The translations under genes were made by a program, and so were the position numbers. A DNA stretch of 7,350 nucleotides. Origin: Alistipes sp. (lineage in GTDB: Bacteria > Bacteroidota > Bacteroidia > Bacteroidales > Rikenellaceae). The stretch lies in assembly GCA_009774895.1 (NCBI GenBank), contig VSOO01000071.1:1-7350 (forward strand), given 5' to 3'. The notes beneath the pieces were generated by a model that had not been told where the DNA came from, did not search any database, and worked only from the letters and a program-made list of their open reading frames with translations. Shown here piece by piece: positions 1 through 5,977 of this stretch. Position 1 is the stretch's first letter. Each line of letters opens with the position of its first letter.

Positions 1-447
1 GCCCCGCGCTGGACCCTCAATCTGTCGGCCAACTACAACGGCTGGACCCTCTCGCACGACCGCAGGTGGAAGCACTGGCTCGTGCAGCCCGAGGCACGCT
101 ACTGGTTCTGCGACCGTTTCGCAGGACATTTCCTCGCCGTACACGCACACGGCGGACAATACAATTTCGGAGGGCTCCGCAACGGCATTTCGTTCCTGGG
201 CTCCGACTTCTCGCAGCTCACCGACAAACGCTACCAGGGATGGTTCGTCGGTGCGGGCGTGGCCTACGGCTACGCCTGGATCCTGGGCCGGCACTGGAAT
301 CTCGAAGCGGAAATAGGCATCGGCTACGCCTATACGCGCTACGATACCTATCCGTGCGCCAACTGCGGCGACAAGATCGCCGAGGACCAGTCGCACCACT
401 ACGTCGGCCCCACGAAAGCCGCTGTAAACCTCGTATATACGTTCTGA
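1..447 (+). CDS. DUF3575 domain-containing outer-membrane protein, C-terminal part (5' end outside window)
   Basis: Reading frame 1 is open from the first base to TGA at 445-447, giving 148 residues with no true start in the window. A GTG at 82 is only an internal valine. The fragment is rich in alternating aromatic and small residues typical of outer-membrane beta-strands (WLVQPEARYWF, GWFVGAGVAYGYAW, LEAEIGIGYAYTRY) and ends in an aromatic strand, VNLVYTF, with a C-terminal Phe as in outer-membrane barrels. A CANCG motif (Cys119 and Cys122 of the fragment) before GPTKAA is, from memory of the family, a usual feature of DUF3575 proteins, which often lie at the head of Bacteroidales fimbrial operons. 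The next gene starts 11 bases downstream, so the two are probably co-transcribed. Its role is unknown; a surface barrel helping pilus export or anchoring is inference. Family assignment is fairly sure, function is not. Confidence 0.85.
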   Translation, partial: APRWTLNLSANYNGWTLSHDRRWKHWLVQPEARYWFCDRFAGHFLAVHAHGGQYNFGGLRNGISFLGSDFSQLTDKRYQGWFVGAGVAYGYAWILGRHWNLEAEIGIGYAYTRYDTYPCANCGDKIAEDQSHHYVGPTKAAVNLVYTF

Positions 448-458
448 AGTCCGAAAAT

Positions 459-1880
459 ATGAAAACGACGAAACTGCTCCATACGCTCCTGCTCGCGCTC
501 TTCGCGACGCACGGCGCCGGCGCCCAGACGCTGCTCGACGGCGCGGTGCGCATCGACGATGCCGTCGTCACGCGCGCCCATGACAAACTTTTCGTCTCGA
601 TGGAGATCGACCTCGGCGACCTGCGGCTCGGCAGCGACCGCGAGGTGCTCCTCACGCCCCGCATCACGGCCGGAGAGTTGAGCGCCCCCCTGCCCGCCGT
701 GACCGTGGCCGGCCGCAACCGCTACTACCACCACCTGCGCAACGGCATCGAACCCGCCGGCGCGGCGCTCTACCGCCGCAGCGAAACGGAGCGCGTGGAA
801 TACCGCGCCGTGCTCCCCTGCGAGCCCTGGATGAAGCGCGCCGAACTCACGGCCGAGGCCCAGTGGCGCGGGTGCTGCAACGAACCCGAGGGCAGCGACG
901 AAACACTCCTCGCACGCTTCGACTTCGAGCCCCCGACCTACGTTCCCGCACTGATCTGGGTGCGCCCCGAGGCCGCGCCCAAGATCAACGTCCTCCACGG
1001 CTCGGCATTCATCGACTTCCCCGTGAACCGCACCGAGATACACGAGGACTACCGCCGCAACCCCCGGGAGCTGCAAAAGATCCGCGCGACGATCGACGCC
1101 GTGCGCAACGACCCCGACTCGCGCATCCTCGCGCTGACGATCAAAGGCTTCGCATCGCCCGAAGGCCCCTACGACAACAACGTGCGCCTGGCACGCGGCC
1201 GTACGCAGACCCTCAAGGAGTATGTGCGCAACCTCTACGCGTTCCCCGACAGCCTCATCGCCACCGACTTCGAGCCCGAAGACTGGGAGGGTCTCGAACG
1301 CTACGTCGCCCAGTCGGACATGAAAGAGCGCGACGCCCTTCTGGAAATCATCCGCAGCGACCTGGCGCCCGACGCCCGCGACTGGCGTCTGAAAAAGCGC
1401 TACCCCGAGCAGTATGCGTTCCTGCTGCGCGAAGTATACCCCGCCCTCCGCCACTCCGACTACACCGTGCGTTACGAGGTGCGCGCCTACACCGACATCG
1501 ACGAAATCCGGCGCCTGCTCCGCACCGCACCCCAGAAGCTGAGCCTCGAAGAGATCTACCTCGCAGCGCAGCAGATGGAGCCCGGCACGGACGAACACAC
1601 CGAGGCGTTCGAAATCGCCGTGCGCATGTTCCCCGAGGACCCCGTGGCCAACCTCAATGCCGCGAACACCGCGCTGAGCCGCGGCGACCTCGAATACGCG
1701 CGACGCTACCTCGAACGCGCGGGTCGGACGGCCGAGGCGGTCTACGCCCGCGGCGTGCTCGCAGCGCTCGGCGGGGAGTTCGAAACGGCACTGTCCCTGT
1801 TCGGCACCGCGCGTGACATGGGGTGCGCGTCGGCATGCGGGCAACTCGCACAGATCGAAAACATACTCGAAAAAAGATAG
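459..1880 (+). CDS. DUF3868 domain-containing protein with OmpA-like domain and TPR-like tail
   Basis: The protein has 473 residues. The ATG at 459 is chosen because it is followed at once by a signal peptide (MKTTKLLHTLLLALFATHGAGA, likely signal peptidase I cut after Ala22). In-frame codons upstream lie inside the previous gene. There is no lipobox. Residues about 23-155 match the DUF3868 region as I know it (strand-rich, EPWM at 122-125, a CC pair at 139-140). Residues about 178-345 form an OmpA-C-like domain: a strand near 176-190, an Arg-rich helix, then GFASPEG (230-236) and LARGRTQTL (244-252), with a helical insertion at about 260-330. The aspartate that binds peptidoglycan in classical OmpA is Ser233 here, while the arginine 15 residues on is kept (Arg248). 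Residues about 360-473 are helical pairs resembling TPRs (for example PVANLNAANTALSRGDLEYA). It is probably a periplasmic or envelope partner of the fimbria; the exact role is unknown. Confidence 0.88.
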   Translation: MKTTKLLHTLLLALFATHGAGAQTLLDGAVRIDDAVVTRAHDKLFVSMEIDLGDLRLGSDREVLLTPRITAGELSAPLPAVTVAGRNRYYHHLRNGIEPAGAALYRRSETERVEYRAVLPCEPWMKRAELTAEAQWRGCCNEPEGSDETLLARFDFEPPTYVPALIWVRPEAAPKINVLHGSAFIDFPVNRTEIHEDYRRNPRELQKIRATIDAVRNDPDSRILALTIKGFASPEGPYDNNVRLARGRTQTLKEYVRNLYAFPDSLIATDFEPEDWEGLERYVAQSDMKERDALLEIIRSDLAPDARDWRLKKRYPEQYAFLLREVYPALRHSDYTVRYEVRAYTDIDEIRRLLRTAPQKLSLEEIYLAAQQMEPGTDEHTEAFEIAVRMFPEDPVANLNAANTALSRGDLEYARRYLERAGRTAEAVYARGVLAALGGEFETALSLFGTARDMGCASACGQLAQIENILEKR

Positions 1881-1904
1881 ACGTTAGAAACAATACACAA
1901 AATC
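1881..1904 (+). promoter_or_regulatory. A-rich translation-initiation leader of the major fimbrillin gene
   Basis: These 24 bases hold 13 A and 4 T (17 of 24 A+T) in an otherwise GC-rich window, and contain no Shine-Dalgarno-like GGAGG. Bacteroidetes commonly start translation from A-rich, unstructured leaders, so this probably serves as a strong initiation region for the most abundant pilus subunit. It is the longest gap between genes in the window. No Bacteroidetes -7 promoter element (TAnnTTTG) is visible, so I do not call a promoter. Confidence 0.5.
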
Positions 1905-3821
1905 ATGAAAAGCTGGAAACATCTTTTGACCGGCGCACTCGCCATGGCGATCCTGGCGGGCTGCGGCAACGACGAACCGGTCGGTCCCGATCCGGTGACC
2001 CCGGACGAGCAACAGTCGCTCTACATGAATGTAGGCGTAGCGCTCCCCTCGGCTCGCGGCACCCGCAGCCAAACCGACTCGGAGGGTAATTCGACGGGCG
2101 GCACCGAGGTCGGCAAGGACTACGAGAACACCGTGATGACCCTGCTGCTCGTGCTGTCCCGCAACGACGACAAGTACGTGGCGCACACCCTCGTGACGGG
2201 CCTCAACACGGGCAACAAAACCACGATCACCACCACGGCCGCGTTCAAACGCACGGACGTCCAGAAATTTTACGACGCCGACGGCAAGCTGCCCGAGAAT
2301 CGGAACAAGATCCACGTCTATGCTTTCTGCAACCCGACGGCCGAGCTCACACAGCTCTTCGAGGGCCTCAACAGTTCGAACGACGACGGCTCGTGGGTAA
2401 ATGCCGCCTGCAAGGTGCTCGAAGGCACCGCGTCCCAGCATACCGAAATCTGGGAGCCGGGATCGTTCCTGATGTCGAATGCCGCGATTGCGGAGAAGAC
2501 CATCCCCGACACGTTCCAGGAGTGGGTGGTGAAGTACACGAGCGAAGCCTCGCCCTTCGAGCTGAGCGGCAAGAACAACGGCGGCATCAACAACGACGGC
2601 GCCATCAAAGTGGAACGCTCGGTGGCCCGCCTCGACTTCAAGGACGGCAGCCCCACGCAGGACCGCACCTACCCGATCGGCATCGGCGAAGACGAGGGCA
2701 CCATGAAAGTGGAACTGGTGCGCATGGCCCTCGTGAACATGAGCAACGAGTTCTACTACCTGCGCCGCGTGTCGGACGACGGCTTGGCGGCGGACGCTGT
2801 GCTCTGCGGCCAGGAGACCGACGCCAACTACGTGGTGGACACCGACGCCGCATTCAAGGAGGCCATCGTCCTCTCCAGCGTCGCGGGCATCGGCCAGCTG
2901 AAGGATCATTTCAACTTCCGCCTGTTCGACGACAACGGCGAAATCAACGACAACACGCGCAAGCAGTGGTACAGCGAACGCATCGTAGACGTGCTCGAAA
3001 ACGAGGAGGACAACGACGAGGGCTGGAAACCGGCCGCCAAATCCGACTACCGCATCTGGCGCTACGTGACCGAGAACACCATTCCCACCCCCGAGAAGCG
3101 CCAGGTGAGCGGACTCTCGACCGGTATCATCTTCAAGGGCAAGCTGGAAGCCGGCGACAACCTGGAAACCAAGCATGAAGACCTCTACAAAGCCATCTCC
3201 GGCACGTTCACCCAGAGCAGCGACGGGTACACCTACGAGGTACAGGGCAAGCACTACCCCATCCTCTTCGAGTACAAGGGCACGCTCTACGTGGGCTGGA
3301 ACAACGAAGTGGTGAAGAAAGCCCAGGAGGAGTATGCGACGGACACCAACTCCGAACTGTACAAGGCCGCGATGGAGAACAACGAGAACGGCAATCCCAA
3401 CACGCTGTATCAGGCCCTCGTCGCCGCCAAGAACACGACCAACGAGGAAAAGGCACTGACGGCTTTCCGTAAGGCTGCGACGACGGCGGGCTTCACGCTC
3501 TACCAGGCCAGCGACGACGGCGACGGCATCACGGACGGTGCGCACGACGGCGTGGGCTATTACTTCTATTACTATTACTGGAACCGCCACAACGACAACC
3601 AGCTCCCGGGCACCATGGGCACGATGGAGTTCGGCACGGTGCGCAACAACGTCTACAAACTGGCCGTGACCAACATCCGCAAGCTGGGTCACCCCCGCAT
3701 CTCGGACAACGATCCCGATCCGACGGATCCGGAAGATCCGGACGAGAACGGCGACCTCTTCATCACGGTATCCGTCGAGGTGCTGCCGTGGGTGGTTCGT
3801 GAAAACAACATCGAATTCTGA
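1905..3821 (+). CDS. Mfa1-family fimbria major subunit (type V pilus shaft pilin, lipoprotein precursor)
   Basis: The 638-residue precursor starts at the ATG at 1905, followed directly by a lipoprotein signal (MKSWKHLLTGALAMAILAGC, lipid Cys20). A short acidic linker leads to a hydrophobic strand, SLYMNVGVALP (38-48), and an arginine-rich site, SARGTRS (49-55). In P. gingivalis Mfa1 and FimA an Arg-specific protease cuts at this place and removes the first strand. The core carries family features: ERSVARLDF at 237-245, the YVTENT segment at 387-392, an aromatic run YYFYYYYW at 552-559 followed by NRHNDN, then MGTMEFGTVRNNVYKL at 571-586. A Pro/Asp-rich linker at 603-613 precedes a last strand, LFITVSVEVLPWVV (618-631), and the tail RENNIEF. 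The protein should form the polymerised shaft on the cell surface. It is somewhat longer than P. gingivalis Mfa1 (about 560 residues). It lies 24 bases after the DUF3868 gene and 4 bases before the anchor gene. Family confidence is high. Confidence 0.93.
   Translation: MKSWKHLLTGALAMAILAGCGNDEPVGPDPVTPDEQQSLYMNVGVALPSARGTRSQTDSEGNSTGGTEVGKDYENTVMTLLLVLSRNDDKYVAHTLVTGLNTGNKTTITTTAAFKRTDVQKFYDADGKLPENRNKIHVYAFCNPTAELTQLFEGLNSSNDDGSWVNAACKVLEGTASQHTEIWEPGSFLMSNAAIAEKTIPDTFQEWVVKYTSEASPFELSGKNNGGINNDGAIKVERSVARLDFKDGSPTQDRTYPIGIGEDEGTMKVELVRMALVNMSNEFYYLRRVSDDGLAADAVLCGQETDANYVVDTDAAFKEAIVLSSVAGIGQLKDHFNFRLFDDNGEINDNTRKQWYSERIVDVLENEEDNDEGWKPAAKSDYRIWRYVTENTIPTPEKRQVSGLSTGIIFKGKLEAGDNLETKHEDLYKAISGTFTQSSDGYTYEVQGKHYPILFEYKGTLYVGWNNEVVKKAQEEYATDTNSELYKAAMENNENGNPNTLYQALVAAKNTTNEEKALTAFRKAATTAGFTLYQASDDGDGITDGAHDGVGYYFYYYYWNRHNDNQLPGTMGTMEFGTVRNNVYKLAVTNIRKLGHPRISDNDPDPTDPEDPDENGDLFITVSVEVLPWVVRENNIEF
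3711..3744 (+). repeat. Short GATCC-based repeat encoding an Asp-Pro linker in the major fimbrillin
   Basis: The pentamer GATCC occurs four times here: gatcccgatccgacggatccggaagatccg is built from GATCC units separated by short spacers. It encodes alternating Asp and Pro (DPDPTDPEDP, residues 603-612 of the major subunit), an extended acidic linker just before the last beta-strand. Such a linker could let the C-terminal strand reach a neighbouring subunit; this is inference. The DNA repeat is most simply explained by the repeated Asp-Pro codons. Confidence 0.55.
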
Positions 3822-3825
3822 GAAA

Positions 3826-4854
3826 ATGTCCGACGGAAAACGAAATAAGGTACTGCGGTTCATCGGTGCGGCGCTCGGCGCCGCACTGATGGGCACCGCC
3901 ATGCCTTCATGCGAACGCATATACGACGATCTGGCCCCTTGTCCGCACGGCGTATCCCTTCGTTTCGTCTACGACTACAACATGGAGTACGCCAACGCCT
4001 TCCCCTCCAAGGTGGATTGCCTGACGCTGCTCATCTACGACGACAAAGGCGACTACGTGGACACGCGCATCGTGACGGGGCCCGAACTGGCGGACGAAGC
4101 CTACCGCATGCGGCTGGACCTCGCCGAGGGCGAGTACCGCTTCGCGGCGTACGGCGGCATGGCCTGCGAGCGCAGCTCGTTCTCGCTGACCGCGGTTCCG
4201 GCCGCGGGGTCGAAGCACGACGACCTGTGCGCGGCGCTCGACGCCGACTGTCTCACCGATCCCGCACGCAAGAACCTGCATGCAATGTACTGGGGCGAAC
4301 TGAAGCTCGCCGCGGGCGAGAACTACCGCCAGGGCACGGTCGAAATGAAGAAGAACACGAACAACATCCGCCTCGTGCTGCAACAGTTGAGCGGCCGGCC
4401 CGTGGATGCCGGACAGTTCGAGTTCGAAATCCGCGACGACAACACGCTCCTGGGACACGACAACGCCCCCGTAGCGAACGGCGAAACGACCTACACGCCC
4501 TGGACGAAGGGTCAGACCTCGACGGGTCTGCTCACCGACGGCACGGAGGTGATCGCGGCCTACGCCGAGCTCTCGACCTCGCGTCTGGTGACCGGCAACG
4601 CCCCCCGGCTGATCGTACGCCGCAAGGACGGCGACGGCACGAAGGCCGGCGATGCCACGATCGTGGACATTCCGCTGAACAACTACCTGCTGCGGCTCCG
4701 CAGCGACCTCTACGCCGAGATGGAGGACCAGGAATTCCTCGACCGCGAAAGCGAGTGGGAGATGGTCTTCTTCCTCGACGCAAGCCTCAACTGGGCGCAG
4801 ACTCATATCAAGATCAACGACTGGGAAGTAAGAATCAACGATATAGAGCAGTAG
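3826..4854 (+). CDS. FimB/Mfa2-family fimbrial anchor lipoprotein
   Basis: The protein has 342 residues. The ATG at 3826 lies 4 bases after the fimbrillin stop and opens a lipoprotein signal with a basic start (KRNKVLRF), hydrophobic core and AMPSC lipobox (Cys29). An in-frame GTG at 3799 would overlap the previous gene and push the signal peptide inward, so it is rejected. The segment after the cysteine, ERIYDDLAPCPHGVSLRFVY (30-49), then NMEYANAF and VDCLTLLIYD, is a hallmark of the FimB/Mfa2 family, as are YWGELKL at 155-161 and the C-terminal HIKINDWEV. In P. gingivalis Mfa2 anchors the Mfa1 fimbria in the outer membrane and limits its length. There is no Thr-Arg processing site 30-40 residues after the lipid cysteine, unlike the neighbouring subunits, which fits a subunit that stays membrane-attached. 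Other cysteines lie at 39, 65, 114, 135 and 142. Family assignment is strong; the anchor role is by homology. Confidence 0.92.
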   Translation: MSDGKRNKVLRFIGAALGAALMGTAMPSCERIYDDLAPCPHGVSLRFVYDYNMEYANAFPSKVDCLTLLIYDDKGDYVDTRIVTGPELADEAYRMRLDLAEGEYRFAAYGGMACERSSFSLTAVPAAGSKHDDLCAALDADCLTDPARKNLHAMYWGELKLAAGENYRQGTVEMKKNTNNIRLVLQQLSGRPVDAGQFEFEIRDDNTLLGHDNAPVANGETTYTPWTKGQTSTGLLTDGTEVIAAYAELSTSRLVTGNAPRLIVRRKDGDGTKAGDATIVDIPLNNYLLRLRSDLYAEMEDQEFLDRESEWEMVFFLDASLNWAQTHIKINDWEVRINDIEQ

Positions 4855-4858
4855 AACC

Positions 4859-5965
4859 ATGAGGAAATCGGCATACATCATCACGTTGTGGGTCCTGGTC
4901 CTGGCTTTCGGAGGCTGCGACCGGCCTGCGGACGACGCATCCGCAGGCGGAGAGTCGATGCTGGTAAACCTCGACCTCGCCATCCGGCTCTCCGACGTGT
5001 CGCAGGCCGCCACGCGTGCGGAATACGTCGATGCGGCCACGGAGGACGAACTGATGCACACGCTGCGCATCATCGTGGTGCGCCCCGACAACACGGTGGA
5101 AGACAACCGGCTTTTCGACCTCACGACAGCCGCGGACCGCTACCGGGCCCCGAAGTTCACGGTCGCGGGCAACGAGTGGAAACGCATCTACCTCATCGCC
5201 AACGAAGCCACGCAGATCGCGACCGCGGGTACCGAGCCCGTCGTGCTGCGCAAGCTGGTGGATTACGACCTGGGGTCGATCGCACCCGGACACAGCTTCC
5301 CGCGGGAAGCGCTCGCGAACCTCGAAATACGGCTCGACGGCAAGACCGACGAGCTGCGCGGACCGCTGCCCATGAGTGAAAGCCACCGGGTGTGGATGCC
5401 GAACGAGGACCATTCGTGCTCGCTGTGGATCACGCGTGCGGCCGTGAAGTTCACGTTCCGTCTCGTAAACCGCGCGGCCGCGAACCACACCTACCGGATC
5501 ACGGGGCTGACGATCGACAAGCTGGCGCACAAAGAGTACCTGCTGCCCCGCGACGCCACCTACGCGACGCACGAAGCGGAGGACGGCACCCTCATACGCG
5601 AGATCACGGATTTCAGCGTGCCCCTTCAGGGCAACAACGGCTACTATACCTACGGCCGCGAAAGCGGCATGAAGGTCTCGGTGCCGGCCGGCGACAATGC
5701 CGTGGTGCTGGACCCGATCTACCTGCTGGAGGGCAAGTTCACCGATCCCACGGACAAGCGCAATTACTCGATGAGCCTCTGGATCGACGGGGCGAAGATG
5801 AGCAGTTACTTACCCGCCCTGAGCCAGCTGCCGCGCAACACGCACGTGGTGGTCACGATCGCCCTGACCGGCGCCGAAGCGCAGTGGCAGGTGGAGCTCG
5901 TGCCCTACACCACCAAGATCCTTGAGCCGAGTTTCGGACTCGACGAGGTGAAAGACCCGATATAA
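4859..5965 (+). CDS. Minor fimbrillin-like lipoprotein (accessory type V pilus subunit)
   Basis: The protein has 368 residues. The ATG at 4859 lies 4 bases after the anchor gene's TAG and begins a lipoprotein signal (MRKSAYIITLWVLVLAFGGC, lipid Cys20). A hydrophobic strand, SMLVNLDLAIRL (33-44), is followed by QAATRAE (49-55) with a Thr-Arg site 33 residues after the cysteine, the layout of a pilin that is cut and polymerised. The first domain continues with MHTLRIIVV (66-74) and IYLIANEA (110-117). The second begins at LWITRAAVKFTFRLV (189-203) and runs through ITGLTIDKLAHKEYLLP. The C-terminus has a strand THVVVTIALTG, then WQVELVPY and EPSFGLD. I recognise the fimbrillin-like layout but cannot assign it to a named P. 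gingivalis subunit; by operon position it matches the accessory subunits (Mfa3-Mfa5 or FimC-FimE) and is likely near the tip or base. An independent surface lipoprotein is less likely. Confidence 0.8.
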   Translation: MRKSAYIITLWVLVLAFGGCDRPADDASAGGESMLVNLDLAIRLSDVSQAATRAEYVDAATEDELMHTLRIIVVRPDNTVEDNRLFDLTTAADRYRAPKFTVAGNEWKRIYLIANEATQIATAGTEPVVLRKLVDYDLGSIAPGHSFPREALANLEIRLDGKTDELRGPLPMSESHRVWMPNEDHSCSLWITRAAVKFTFRLVNRAAANHTYRITGLTIDKLAHKEYLLPRDATYATHEAEDGTLIREITDFSVPLQGNNGYYTYGRESGMKVSVPAGDNAVVLDPIYLLEGKFTDPTDKRNYSMSLWIDGAKMSSYLPALSQLPRNTHVVVTIALTGAEAQWQVELVPYTTKILEPSFGLDEVKDPI

Positions 5966-5977
5966 ACCGCACGATCC

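Noticed and set aside
66..458. In-frame extension of the DUF3868 reading frame upstream of the ATG at 459
   Set aside because: It overlaps the DUF3575 coding sequence in another frame, is Arg-rich shadow sequence, and would put the clear signal peptide in the middle of the protein.
399..1844. Long reverse-strand open frame of 481 codons opposite the DUF3868 gene
   Set aside because: It lies antisense to a well-supported gene, has low-complexity Val/Ala/Gly/Arg composition, and shows no domain. Long antisense frames are expected in GC-rich genes with strong third-position bias.
1861..1930. Possible promoter ahead of the major fimbrillin gene
   Set aside because: The region is A-rich but has no TAnnTTTG element with an upstream TTTG at the right distance. 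The only TTTG nearby (about 1925) is inside the coding sequence.
3799..3825. GTG start upstream for the Mfa2-type anchor gene
   Set aside because: It overlaps the end of the fimbrillin gene and adds a polar segment before the signal peptide. The ATG at 3826 gives a normal lipoprotein signal.
1884..3920. Reverse-strand open frame of 678 codons opposite the major fimbrillin
   Set aside because: It is longer than the fimbrillin gene itself but has no recognisable domain and the same biased composition. It is an antisense shadow of a gene with a clear lipoprotein signal and family motifs.
3907..5572. Reverse-strand open frames of 405 and 245 codons opposite the anchor and minor subunit genes
   Set aside because: They overlap each other and both forward genes, carry no signal peptide or domain, and are explained by codon bias.
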